Assembly (NCBI GenBank): GCA_963589425.1 | Contig: CAVAKZ010000004.1 | Span: forward strand, 22,124-86,123 | Source of the DNA: CAKRJP01 sp963589425 | GTDB lineage: Bacteria; Bacillota; Clostridia; Lachnospirales; Lachnospiraceae | Reading direction: 5' to 3' | DNA length: 64,000 nt | Shown here: positions 35,682 to 44,213 of the stretch, in pieces | Numbering within the stretch: the stretch's first letter is position 1 | Layout: every line of letters begins with the position of its first letter | The notes under the pieces: generated by a model | Database searches by the model: none | What the model saw: only the letters and a program-made list of their open reading frames with translations | What the model was told of the DNA's origin: nothing | Translations under genes and position numbers: made by a program

Positions 35682-36722
35682 TTACTTGCGATTTTCCATA
35701 GCCTCTCTAATTTTCTCCATTGCCTGCTCAAATCCCGGAGCTGTCATATTTGGGAAGGCTCTCATAAGACGACGGCTAACTTTACCTGGCATACTGGCAA
35801 GGTCTGCGTATGCTTTCTGCAATTCCTGGTATCTGGCAAACTGATCCCTTGCACTTTCCTGAGCACTCTCAATACGTTCCTGGACACTTTCCTGGGCGCT
35901 TTCAATTCGCTCCTGCATACTTTCCTGGGCGCTTTCAATTCGCTCCTGCATACTTTCCTGGGCACTTTCAATTCGCTCCTGCATACTTTCCTGGGCACTT
36001 TCCATGCGCTCTTGAATATTGGCCTGAGCTGCCTCCACCTTGTCCATGAAATTATCCTTGTAGGATGCCAACTGATTTTTTCCATCCTCCATGCGCTTGA
36101 GCCCCGCTTCCCTGGCCTCTGCACTGCTTGCCACTCCTTCGTAAATATTTTCTCCCATTTTATCAGAAAGATTTCGAAGCTCCTCTGCGATCCTCTCCAT
36201 AGACTGCAGGCGTTTGTTAAACTTAAGGATAGCCGATGCTGTTACATAAAGATCTGCCAAAAGAGAAATCCCAAGGATTACCATCAGGACCAGTCCCAGA
36301 TAAAAAGGGATCATAGCAAGCAAATCCAAAATAATGGGATGAAATACCTTTACAACAAAGACGCAGACGGTTCCCCAGATCAGGGAAAATCTCAGGCACA
36401 CATAACCTCCAAGATTAAATCTTAAAGAGGAATAATCCCACCATCTATGATGAAAAATCTTATCCAGAAGGAATCCTGTCAAGCCTTCAATAAGGGTGAC
36501 TAAGACTGTAGAGGCTACATAAAGAAGCAGTTCCTGATGTCTTAGAGGCATCAGGAACTGCACTACAACTCCCACTCCGATTCCATATACCGGGCAGATA
36601 GGCCCATTTAAAAAACCTCGGTTTACAAATTTTCCATGCTTACATGCTGCATATGCCACTTCCGTACACCAGCCCAGCACACCATATACATAAAAATATA
36701 AGATCCAATTATATAATTCCAT
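35682..36722 (-). CDS. CmpB-type (putative ABC transporter IV) membrane protein with tandem 11-residue repeats
   Basis: 346 residues. N-terminal half: about five helices with GWCTEVAYAACKHGKFVNRG and GPICPVYGIG, the pattern of the ABC_trans_CmpB/YhdP-like family of clostridial membrane proteins. C-terminal half: cytoplasmic coiled coil (~170-315) containing five copies of an 11-residue unit (MQERIESAQES). Function unknown. It begins two bases after the stop of the PHP gene, so the three genes 38402-35682 form one unit. Confidence 0.7.
   Translation of the reverse strand: MELYNWILYFYVYGVLGWCTEVAYAACKHGKFVNRGFLNGPICPVYGIGVGVVVQFLMPLRHQELLLYVASTVLVTLIEGLTGFLLDKIFHHRWWDYSSLRFNLGGYVCLRFSLIWGTVCVFVVKVFHPIILDLLAMIPFYLGLVLMVILGISLLADLYVTASAILKFNKRLQSMERIAEELRNLSDKMGENIYEGVASSAEAREAGLKRMEDGKNQLASYKDNFMDKVEAAQANIQERMESAQESMQERIESAQESMQERIESAQESMQERIESAQESVQERIESAQESARDQFARYQELQKAYADLASMPGKVSRRLMRAFPNMTAPGFEQAMEKIREAMENRK
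35853..36017. repeat. Five tandem 33-base repeats encoding MQERIESAQES
   Basis: Five consecutive 33-base units, in frame, with only a few substitutions between neighbours. Eleven residues per unit matches a hendecad coiled coil. Confidence 0.95.
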
Positions 36723-36724
36723 AA

Positions 36725-37528
36725 CTACTCTGTAACTCCCATGGTTGCGTGATTCAATTCTTCTTTTGCACCGGTCTTCTTACGTTTTCTATATTTCATA
36801 AGGGCACCGAACATATTATAGCACCAGAAGGAATAGGTAAGAAAGAAATCTGCCTTCCCCATCTTATCTTTGGTTGTCTTGCCATAGAGGGAACCACCGG
36901 TTTTGATATCTGCCTTGTCCTTGATCAGACGAATTAAGTCCGATTCGCAACTAATTTCCTCCGGCAAAATGGTATAGCCAAGGCCAATACAGTCCACCTT
37001 ATGGGCATCGCTGCCTCCGATTCCCGGCTTTCTATACTTTTCTTTTAGCTTTAAAGCTGAAGCATTAGACTCTTCCGGTTCACAGGCATTAAAAGATTCT
37101 ATAAAATCAAAACGTTTGATCAGCTCCGGATTTGTATAATGCTTTTTTGAATTGGTATAACTTAAATACTTTCCTCCGCAAGGATGGGCCGGACCTAGGA
37201 TTCCTCCGTGATGATGCACAAATTCAATAAGGGTGGCCACCGAAAGCCCCCTAAGCTCCAAAAGACGCATCTTCACATTTTCCGGCATGATCACCAAAAT
37301 ATGGCCCCCATCTCTGGTATCATACTCAATCCCCTTCAGTACCAGAAAGTCTTCGTGAACCAGGCCCTGCATATTGTACTTCCACTGACGGTAGCCATTG
37401 TAGGTATCATGATCTGTCACCAGCATCCCATCAAAGCCCAATTCTTTCAAGTGGGTGATATATTCGTCTATGGACACCTTACTGTCCAAGGAACCTTCTT
37501 TTACGTGACAATGCATGTCAATCTTCAT
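36725..37528 (-). CDS. PHP-domain metal-dependent phosphoesterase
   Basis: 267 residues. Polymerase-and-histidinol-phosphatase fold: MKIDMHCHVKEGS (HxH), VTDHDTYNGY, HHHGGILGPAHPCGG, FIESFNACEPE and GGSDAHKVDCIG supply the metal-binding histidines, aspartates and glutamate. The substrate is unknown; relatives act on nucleotides or phosphorylated sugars. Sits between two membrane-protein genes of unknown role. Confidence 0.82.
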   Translation of the reverse strand: MKIDMHCHVKEGSLDSKVSIDEYITHLKELGFDGMLVTDHDTYNGYRQWKYNMQGLVHEDFLVLKGIEYDTRDGGHILVIMPENVKMRLLELRGLSVATLIEFVHHHGGILGPAHPCGGKYLSYTNSKKHYTNPELIKRFDFIESFNACEPEESNASALKLKEKYRKPGIGGSDAHKVDCIGLGYTILPEEISCESDLIRLIKDKADIKTGGSLYGKTTKDKMGKADFFLTYSFWCYNMFGALMKYRKRKKTGAKEELNHATMGVTE

Positions 37529-37604
37529 CGCAATCTCCTTCGATTTTCATCTATGGAATCAGCCACATACAAATGCGCAGATCCCACAGATATCCCCACT
37601 ATTT

Positions 37605-38402
37605 TTAATCATCCAGATAATCATCATCGTCATCTAAATAATCCAGATCGTCATCGTCGTCATATTCTAAAAAGGTAATATCATCATCGTCATCTGCATC
37701 GTCGTCTGCATACCCATCATCTCCCAAAAGGTGTCTGGCACGTTCCACCTCTGATTCTCTAGAATCCTTATCCCGGAAGAGTTTCGCTTTTTGCTTATCA
37801 CGCTTGGACTGTTTCTTAGAATACATAATAAACTGAGCAACAATACCTAAAATAGCAATCACAAGACCAAGGCCGTAGCCTACAAGAGAATTATCAATCT
37901 TTACAAGACTTACCAGGGAGGTGCCTACAGAAATACCCCCACCAAGACCTGTAAATACGATAATCAAAGGATCCACAAACACCGCTGCCAAAATGGCAAG
38001 GNNNNNNNNNNAGATAATGGTAATAATCACATTCTTTTGAAGACCAAGAAGCAGGGTGCAAATAGACAGGGCATAGATAAATACCATGACAAAGGAAGCC
38101 AGTCTTCGCAAAAAGATCAATAGCGCTGCCCCAATAATAGCTGCCACCACCACAATAATGACCATAGGTGTAGAGTCTACATTAAGAAGGGTTCCAACTA
38201 GTGCTCCCGCTGCCGCTCCAACAACCAGACCTAAGACTGCAGCCAAAAGCCTCATGATCTTTACACCAAAGAAACAAATCAACAGTCCTATCACAATCCC
38301 TGCTGCCGAAAATCCCATCAATACCGCACCGGTGAGATAGGAATTGACTCCGCTTCCAGTTAATTGCTGTAAAGCTTCTGACATATTCGTAAAACTACCC
38401 AT
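37605..38402 (-). CDS. DUF4203-like membrane protein with acidic C-terminal tail
   Basis: 265 residues including a four-residue unknown stretch over the assembly gap. Seven or so closely packed hydrophobic helices (~25-200) like the TMEM198/DUF4203 group, then a basic segment (SKKQSKRDKQKAK) and a ~50-residue tail dominated by aspartate and tyrosine. Frame is kept across the gap. Function unknown. Confidence 0.65.
   Translation of the reverse strand: MGSFTNMSEALQQLTGSGVNSYLTGAVLMGFSAAGIVIGLLICFFGVKIMRLLAAVLGLVVGAAAGALVGTLLNVDSTPMVIIVVVAAIIGAALLIFLRRLASFVMVFIYALSICTLLLGLQKNVIITIIXXXXLAILAAVFVDPLIIVFTGLGGGISVGTSLVSLVKIDNSLVGYGLGLVIAILGIVAQFIMYSKKQSKRDKQKAKLFRDKDSRESEVERARHLLGDDGYADDDADDDDDITFLEYDDDDDLDYLDDDDDYLDD
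38002..38011. other. Assembly gap (10 N)
   Basis: Ten Ns inside a membrane-protein gene; the reading frame is open and plausible on both sides. Confidence 0.97.
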
Positions 38403-38509
38403 ATAAATATCTCCTTCTTTCCCTTATTACAATCCCCTGAAGTTCTCTCTCCTTTACGAAGAAGCCCTTCCTATCCTTTTTTATTTTCCGGAAGTCTTCA
38501 TCTTTCCAC

Positions 38510-38538
38510 ATTATAACCCCATCAGAAGCATAATTCAA
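38510..38538 (-). promoter_or_regulatory. Promoter of the 38402-35682 unit, inside the 3' end of the upstream gene
   Basis: TTGAAT (38538-38533), 17-base spacer, TATAAT (38515-38510) on the minus strand. The -35 overlaps the last codons of the permease gene; a ~105-base leader follows. Confidence 0.7.
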
Positions 38539-39376
38539 TGAAAAGGCCGGCCAATATAGCAATAAGCACTAAAACTCCTACGATTTTTAAATTTTCTTTA
38601 ACATTTTTGTTCATTTTAAAAAGGATCAAAAGACCTACTCCGGCACCGGTACTAAGGCCAGAAATAACGGAAGCAAAGGAAATTGCTCCGCTTAAATACA
38701 ACTGGGTCAGGATTACAGAAGCTGCACAATTTGGAATCAAACCAATGATTGCAGCAATTACCGGCTGGAAGATGGTATTTCCCAAAAGAAAAGCCGAAAG
38801 CTGCTCAATGCTGAAAAATTCCATCACCAAATTTAGGATTCCATTGCAGATAAATAAATAGATGAAAATTTTCAGGGTATGGCGCCATGCCGGAAGGAGA
38901 ATGCCTCCGTGACCGTGATCGCAGCCACAGCTATCATCTTGGCAGATATCTCCTCCAACCTTATGCTCTGTAATCCATTTTCTGCCAAAGAAATCCACCA
39001 AATAACCTGCCACCACGGCCAGGATTACTTTTGCAAGAAGCAAGGCTCCCACTTCTTTTAGGTATCCTGGATTTCCCATAATGATCAGAACCGCCTCATC
39101 TGAAGTTGCAATAAATACAGACAACAAGGTTCCCACAGAAATAATGCCCCCGGCATACAGGTCTGAAGCCATTACCGAGAATCCACATTGGGGGATGCAT
39201 CCTAAGATTGCTCCTACCACAGGCCCTGCTTTTCCTACTTTTGTCAGAGCCTTTGCAGTAAAATCACTGGAATAGTGCTCCAAAGCCTCAATCAAGAGAA
39301 AGGCTGCAAATAAAAATGGCAGCATCTTTATACTATCGAGGCAAGTATCCACAAGAATGTCTACTAACATTTCCAT
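38522..39376 (-). CDS. Putative metal/arsenic efflux permease (ArsP_2 / putative manganese transporter type)
   Basis: 284 residues, about eight helices in two similar halves (GCIPQCGFSVMASDLY in the first, GLIPNCAASVILTQLY in the second), as in the ArsP_2 family annotated as arsenic efflux or manganese transport. The loop between the halves is rich in metal ligands (CQDDSCGCDHGHGG). An inverted repeat lies upstream. Substrate is inferred only as a metal or metalloid. Confidence 0.72.
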   Translation of the reverse strand: MEMLVDILVDTCLDSIKMLPFLFAAFLLIEALEHYSSDFTAKALTKVGKAGPVVGAILGCIPQCGFSVMASDLYAGGIISVGTLLSVFIATSDEAVLIIMGNPGYLKEVGALLLAKVILAVVAGYLVDFFGRKWITEHKVGGDICQDDSCGCDHGHGGILLPAWRHTLKIFIYLFICNGILNLVMEFFSIEQLSAFLLGNTIFQPVIAAIIGLIPNCAASVILTQLYLSGAISFASVISGLSTGAGVGLLILFKMNKNVKENLKIVGVLVLIAILAGLFIELCF

Positions 39377-39426
39377 TGTTTATCTTGTCCTTTCATTTTT
39401 ATAAATAAGTATAATCATATACAATC

Positions 39427-39459
39427 TGACAAGATTTTATTTTTCGTAAATTCTTGTCA
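39427..39459. promoter_or_regulatory. Inverted repeat upstream of the metal permease (possible operator)
   Basis: Perfect 8-base arms TGACAAGA and TCTTGTCA separated by 17 bases, ~50 bases before the permease start. Confidence 0.45.
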
Positions 39460-39548
39460 TGATAACACAGTTATGTTCTATTCTATTGGTTAAGCCTTGT
39501 TTTTACAAGAAGTTTTTTTGAAAACCCTTCTCAAAAACCATGAATGCT

Positions 39549-39592
39549 ATAAAAATCGCCGGAGGAAGAAGTTCTTTCTTCCTTCGACGATT
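39549..39592 (-). terminator. Terminator of pucG
   Basis: Minus-strand stem of 17 pairs with one mismatch and one G-U (39592-39576 with 39570-39554), five-base loop, then TTTTT. Very stable; ~28 bases after the pucG stop. Confidence 0.92.
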
Positions 39593-39619
39593 CAAAAATC
39601 TATTATTTAAGATTGCTTT

Positions 39620-40849
39620 TTATTTCTCAGCCTTTCTGTATACTTCAAGGGCTGCCTGTACACCATCCCCAACATTAATCTTAACCTTGTTGTTGATAAA
39701 TACTGCTTCAAGAGCTCCTAAAGTAAGAAGAATATTTCTCTTCTGGCTTGAGTATCCCATGTTACCGATACGGATAATTTTTCCGTCTAAAGGTCCAAAG
39801 GATGTTGCAACTTCGATACCGAAGTCATTTAACATCTGGCCACGAAGTGTAGGTCCATCGATTCCCTCCGGAATATTGATGGCTGTTACTACCGGCATCT
39901 TATTCTTCAGATCTCCGAAAATAGTAAGTCCCATTGCCTGAAGTCCTGCACAAAGGGCCTCGTTATTCAGGTTGTGACGGGCAAAACGGGCATCCAAACC
40001 TTCCTGAAGGATTATACGCAGAGCCTCGTGAACTCCATACTGGTTAGCTGTTGCCTCTGTGTGGTGGTTTAAGCGACGTGGACTCCAGTAATCCTCAAGC
40101 TGGGCCATATCTAAGTAGTTACTTGGAATTCCAGGAAGGGTTCCATCAATATCAGAGGAAGTACGAATTCCCTTTTCTACTTTCTTTCTGGCTTTTGCAA
40201 TATTGCTTACCGCCTCATTATAAGTAACTAAAGCTGATCCGGATGGAGCGGAAATACACTTCTGTGTACCTGCGATACATGCATCAATTTCCCACTCGTC
40301 TACGCGGATATCAACACCACCTAAGGTTGCTACTGTATCTACAATAAGAAGGGCATCATACTTTTTACAGATCTTTCCAATCTCTGCCATGGGCTGCATC
40401 ATGGAAGTAGAAGTCTCTCCGTGGATACATGCAACTGCCTTGTAACCACCCTTCTTTAATTCTTCCTCAATCTCTTCCGGCTCAAATACAGTTCCCCACT
40501 CTCTCTCAAGAAGGGTGATGTCTGCGCCGCATCTCTCCAGGATCTCAGATAAAAGATATCCGAAACGTCCGAAGGCCGGAATTAAAACCTTATCTCCGGG
40601 GCAGATTGCTCCTGTAAGGATAGTCTCAAGACCTCCACGGGATGTGGTGTCTACTACATAAGTCTGCTGGTTCTTTGTCTTAAATACCTGACGAGCCATC
40701 TCCATAGTCTCTGTCATTAAACTTGTAAATTCAGGATCAAACTGTCCAAGAATCGGTGCGCTCATAGCTCTAAGTACACGAGGATCAGCATCTACAGGTC
40801 CCGGACACATCAGGGTACGAGGTGAGGGATTAATTTCTCTAAAATTCAT
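39620..40849 (-). CDS. pucG: (S)-ureidoglycine-glyoxylate aminotransferase PucG
   Basis: 409 residues, fold-type I PLP aminotransferase of the alanine-glyoxylate family. MCPGPVDADPRVLRAMS, TTSRGGLETILTGAI, HGETSTSMMQP, VDTVATLGG and the PLP lysine in IAGTQKCISAPSG are visible. The stretch GIPSNYLDMAQLEDYWSPRR and the histidine pair after it are features I associate with PucG rather than serine-glyoxylate enzymes. It converts ureidoglycine plus glyoxylate to oxalurate plus glycine, giving a second route to the substrate of the oxamate carbamoyltransferase encoded nearby. Single-gene unit with its own promoter and terminator. Confidence 0.86.
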   Translation of the reverse strand: MNFREINPSPRTLMCPGPVDADPRVLRAMSAPILGQFDPEFTSLMTETMEMARQVFKTKNQQTYVVDTTSRGGLETILTGAICPGDKVLIPAFGRFGYLLSEILERCGADITLLEREWGTVFEPEEIEEELKKGGYKAVACIHGETSTSMMQPMAEIGKICKKYDALLIVDTVATLGGVDIRVDEWEIDACIAGTQKCISAPSGSALVTYNEAVSNIAKARKKVEKGIRTSSDIDGTLPGIPSNYLDMAQLEDYWSPRRLNHHTEATANQYGVHEALRIILQEGLDARFARHNLNNEALCAGLQAMGLTIFGDLKNKMPVVTAINIPEGIDGPTLRGQMLNDFGIEVATSFGPLDGKIIRIGNMGYSSQKRNILLTLGALEAVFINNKVKINVGDGVQAALEVYRKAEK

Positions 40850-40910
40850 AGTACGTTCCTTCTTTCTTTAAATTTATTTTTTTAATAATGATCTTTTTTA
40901 AACAAGTACC

Positions 40911-40939
40911 ATTATACAAATGTCTTTGCATAATTTCAA
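40911..40939 (-). promoter_or_regulatory. Promoter of pucG
   Basis: TTGAAA (40939-40934), 17-base spacer, TATAAT (40916-40911), minus strand. Two direct copies of TTATGCAA, 22 bases apart, flank the -35 box and could bind a regulator. Confidence 0.7.
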
Positions 40940-41111
40940 TATCTAACTTGCATAAAATTCGTTAAAATACTGAAATCCACGGCTTTTTCCCCAGGTAAAA
41001 GCAATTTAAAAAGTGGTTGATGGCGTATTACTTTTCTGCGCAGCTAGCACTGTGGTGTATTTTGCAGGTTTGGGCGTGATCAACCGGTTTTGCATCAAAT
41101 TGATCGATGTG

Positions 41112-41208
41112 GCTCGCTCTCTCCGCCGGAAGGAAAGCTGTCGATACAGCTCGCACTCTCCGCCGGAAGGAAAGCTGTCGATACAGCTCGCACTCTCCGC
41201 CGGAAGGG
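41112..41208. repeat. 37-base tandem repeat (two full copies and part of a third)
   Basis: Unit GCTCGCACTCTCCGCCGGAA plus 17 further bases. Copies at 41112-41148, 41149-41185 and a truncated one from 41186. No reading frame here is credible. It belongs to the 40940-41895 non-coding stretch. Confidence 0.9.
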
Positions 41209-41230
41209 GATATGTCTGCCAAGACACCCC

Positions 41231-41289
41231 TGCGTTTCCTACTCGCTGCACGCGCTGATTCGCTCAGGCTCCAGCGCAACTCGCCACCC
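41231..41289 (+). repeat. 59-base element, copy 1 of an inverted pair
   Basis: Identical over 59 bases to the reverse complement of 41685-41743. Similarity continues more weakly for another ~35 bases toward the inside. Short overlapping open frames in both copies come from the same repeat and are not genes. Confidence 0.92.
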
Positions 41290-41502
41290 CAAAAGCGGGC
41301 GGCTGGGACAGGCGCCCGGCTGCGGTGCTTACTTCTCAAACATGGCAATAGGTATTTATCGCTTATCATTCTGCATGCAGGGCACAAAAAAAGAGCCATA
41401 GAAACAGCTCTTTCACCTCATGCGCTATATTGCCCAATGGTTGTCTACCCATTGACTGCCACACCGCAGGTGGAAAATATTCCCTCAATGCAATGGTGCT
41501 TT

Positions 41503-41896
41503 GCATTGCACGTATAGGATATAGCTTTCACTCGGTAGAATTCAGTATTGTATGTATAAGATAAAGGGGGTTGGATATTCAGCATTACACGTGTAAGATA
41601 TGTCGAAAAAACAATTGCGAGGCTTCCGTCGGGAGCTGCACGCTAGCGGCGAAGGCGGGCGCCTGTTTGAGCCACCCGTCCTTTGGGTGGCGAGTTGCGC
41701 TGGAGCCTGAGCGAATCAGCGCGTGCAGCGAGTAGGAAACGCAGCATGTTTTTGCGGCATATTTTACACGTGTAATGCGTCCCTCATTCAAAAACGACAT
41801 CTCTCACATGCAATGCAGCCCACCCGCATCAAAAAACATATCTTACACGTGCAATGCGTCCCCCCACATTCAGAAGACATACAAACCACATGCAAT
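41503..41896. repeat. Cluster of seven imperfect CACGTG-centred repeats
   Basis: Consensus GCATTGCACGTGTAAGATAT. Three copies read on the plus strand (41503-41522, 41545-41563, 41582-41603) and four on the minus strand (41759-41778, 41798-41816, 41836-41857, 41877-41896), at ~38-42 base steps. The two groups point toward each other across the second 59-base element. The last copy ends at the stop codon of the regulator gene. Confidence 0.85.
41685..41743 (-). repeat. 59-base element, copy 2 of an inverted pair
   Basis: Reverse complement of 41231-41289. The pair encloses ~395 bases, so transcripts of this stretch could fold into a long hairpin. Confidence 0.92.
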
Positions 41897-42906
41897 CAGG
41901 AATTTCGGTAATCATATCGCTCCACCGAACTGGTAATATGATCCTCCATAGCCTTTTTTGCACCTACCGCATCATGGGCAAGTATAAATCCATAAATCTT
42001 TTGGTGCTCTTCATAGACATTGCGGAGCTGGTCTTCATTTACCATTCCGGTACGGCTTACTCGTTTCATTAGGTTGTTAATGGTCTGCATCAAACTGTAG
42101 ATCACCTGATTTCCTGAACACTCTGCTATGCATAGATGAAATTCCAGATCATCCTCCAAAAAATCTTTATAATTTTGCTCCACATATGCCTTGTGGGATT
42201 TGTGGGAAATCTCATAAAGTTTTGACATGCACTCATTGGAATCACAGCCTGCAGCCAGCTCTGCCGCACGTATCTGCAACAGATTTCGAACCTCTACAAT
42301 GTTATCCACCTGGTTGCCATTTAAAAATAAAGACCAGGATAAAGGAATAATAAAGAAGTTTGCCTCGTTACTGCTGATATAGCTTCCCTGGCCCGGGCGA
42401 ATATCGATCATTCCAAGAACGTCTAAGACCTTTAGGGCTTCTCTTACCGCCGACCGGCCAACCCCAAGTTTAGAAGCTAATACACGGTCTGACTCAATCT
42501 TATCTCCCTTTTTCAGCCGTTTATCAAAGAGTTGGTCTGCAAAGTACATAGTCAACTCATTCAAGAGCTGATTAATATTTCCTTTCCTGGAATTGCTTTT
42601 TTGAATAATCTCTGTGTCTGCTGTATTTGGCAAGAGATTGTCTAGGTTTTCGGCAAATTCCTCCGGCTTCATGGAAAATACTGTAGCATCCATGGCCAGG
42701 TTCTCTGCCAAAGCCAGGACCACTTCGTTTAAGCGCTTGCCCCCTTTTGCCTCCAGATTCGAGAGGGTGGCAATGCTCATAGAAGCTTTTCCATTCTCAT
42801 CCACCAGGAATTGCCCAATAAATTCCTTCTGTGTCAAATGCAGGTATCTTCGCAGCAGACGAATATTATCTTTTTTGTACTCTGTGCTTAACTTATCTTC
42901 TCCCAT
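41896..42906 (-). CDS. XRE-GntR-FCD transcriptional regulator of the allantoin locus
   Basis: 336 residues. Residues ~10-75 look like an XRE-type helix-turn-helix (NIRLLRRYLHLTQKEF, IATLSNLEAKGG). Residues ~105-175 are a GntR winged helix (KIESDRVLASKLGVGRSAVREAL, GQGSYI). Residues ~185-325 are the all-helical FCD effector domain of FadR-type regulators (RNLLQIRAAELAAG, HLCIAECSGN). Two DNA-binding units in front of one FCD domain are unusual. It is the last gene of the allE-allD-allFG-allK-permease-allC unit, 36 bases after allC, and is the best candidate for its regulator, probably sensing a pathway intermediate. The start has GAGAGG before it. Confidence 0.82.
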   Translation of the reverse strand: MGEDKLSTEYKKDNIRLLRRYLHLTQKEFIGQFLVDENGKASMSIATLSNLEAKGGKRLNEVVLALAENLAMDATVFSMKPEEFAENLDNLLPNTADTEIIQKSNSRKGNINQLLNELTMYFADQLFDKRLKKGDKIESDRVLASKLGVGRSAVREALKVLDVLGMIDIRPGQGSYISSNEANFFIIPLSWSLFLNGNQVDNIVEVRNLLQIRAAELAAGCDSNECMSKLYEISHKSHKAYVEQNYKDFLEDDLEFHLCIAECSGNQVIYSLMQTINNLMKRVSRTGMVNEDQLRNVYEEHQKIYGFILAHDAVGAKKAMEDHITSSVERYDYRNS

Positions 42907-42942
42907 TGCTTACCTCTCTATCTTTTTATTTTGTAAGGGAAA

Positions 42943-44181
42943 TTATTTTGCTAATACTTCTTTTGCTAAGTCTGTCATTACTACCGATGCCTTGGCAAAA
43001 TCACTATATTTTGTAAATTCTACTGGACAGTGGCTTCTTCCGTCTTTACTTGGAACAAACAGCATAACTGTCGGTATGCTCTGTCCAATTTCCAAAGCAT
43101 CATGGCCTGCTCCACTTGGAAGCCTCCTATAACTGTATCCCCGATTCTTACAGCTGTCTTCCATAATACCAAGCATTTCCTCAGAAAGGAATACCGGTGT
43201 GATCACCAGCTTGGTATCAATATCATAGCTTCCGCCCATGGCCTTTACTTCTCGGTCTAGGGCTGCACGGATGCGATTTGCAATATCATTAATATTGTCA
43301 TTATTCATGGAACGAATATCTACGGTAAAGTCTACCTGTTCTGCAACAATATTCATTCCTCCCGGACTTACCTTGATAAGGCCTGTGGTGGCAACAGTTC
43401 CGTCTGCCTTTTCTCTTGCCCAATCCGGGATCTTAGAGATTACCTTTGTCGCTGCATCCACTGCATCTAATCTCATATCCATAGGAGTGGTTCCTGCATG
43501 GTCTGCTCTTCCATGAACACTTACCATATATCTTTGGATACCCACAATACCATTTACTAGGCCAAGCTCTGTGCCTTCCGCATCAAGCACCGGTCCCTGC
43601 TCAATATGAAGTTCCAGGAAAGAGCCAATAGATCTTTCCGGCCATCTTGCCTCTTCAATCTTTTCCGGATCTAATCCGTAAGATTTCATGGCATCGTAAA
43701 TGGAAATTCCATCTACATCCTTGTAGTGTTTACAGTAGTCTACATCTCTGTGACCAAGCATTGCTCCGGATCCAAAATACCCGGTACCAAAGCGCATGCC
43801 TTCCTCATCCATAAATCCGGCAACTACAAAATTGCGGACCGGCCTAAATCCCTCGTCCTTAAGTTGTCTTGCCACTTCAATCGCCGCAATCACTCCGGCG
43901 ATTCCATCAAAATCACCGCCGTTAATAACGGAATCAAAATGCGACCCCATCATAACACATGGCAGTGTAGGATCTGTTCCCTCCAAGGTACCAAATACAT
44001 TTCCCGCCACATCTTCCTTTACACTAAGGCCTGCCTCTGCCATTAACTCCTTAAGAAAGTCTACAGCACCTCTGGCTTCCTTTGTAAAGGGAAGTCTTGT
44101 ACAACCATTCCCCGGTGTAGAAGTAAACTGCTTTAAATACTCTAAATCTCTTGCAATTCTTGCTGTTACATTTTCAATCAT
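42943..44181 (-). CDS. allC: Allantoate amidohydrolase AllC
   Basis: 412 residues, M20/AllC-HyuC family. It hydrolyses allantoate to ureidoglycine, CO2 and ammonia using two metal ions. Metal ligands: GSHFDSVINGGDFDGIAGV, GFMDEEGMRFG, HIEQGPVLDAEG, plus GRADHAGTTPMDMRLDA in the dimer lid and SGAGHDALEIG near the C-terminus. N-carbamoyl-amino-acid hydrolase is the family alternative, but neighbouring allE, allD and allantoinase genes make AllC the better call. Confidence 0.88.
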   Translation of the reverse strand: MIENVTARIARDLEYLKQFTSTPGNGCTRLPFTKEARGAVDFLKELMAEAGLSVKEDVAGNVFGTLEGTDPTLPCVMMGSHFDSVINGGDFDGIAGVIAAIEVARQLKDEGFRPVRNFVVAGFMDEEGMRFGTGYFGSGAMLGHRDVDYCKHYKDVDGISIYDAMKSYGLDPEKIEEARWPERSIGSFLELHIEQGPVLDAEGTELGLVNGIVGIQRYMVSVHGRADHAGTTPMDMRLDAVDAATKVISKIPDWAREKADGTVATTGLIKVSPGGMNIVAEQVDFTVDIRSMNNDNINDIANRIRAALDREVKAMGGSYDIDTKLVITPVFLSEEMLGIMEDSCKNRGYSYRRLPSGAGHDALEIGQSIPTVMLFVPSKDGRSHCPVEFTKYSDFAKASVVMTDLAKEVLAK

Positions 44182-44213
44182 TCTTTGAATTTCCTTTCTT
44201 GTTGTTTTATGAA

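Noticed and set aside
35646..36425. 259-codon plus-strand open frame
   Set aside because: It is the antisense shadow of the 33-base repeat gene; its own repeats mirror the coiled-coil repeats.
41112..41208. Possible CRISPR array
   Set aside because: The repeats are directly adjacent without unique spacers, and no cas gene is in the window.
41006..41800. Several overlapping open frames of 70-136 codons on both strands
   Set aside because: They are translations of the 37-base and 59-base repeats, occur on both strands and have no domain features.
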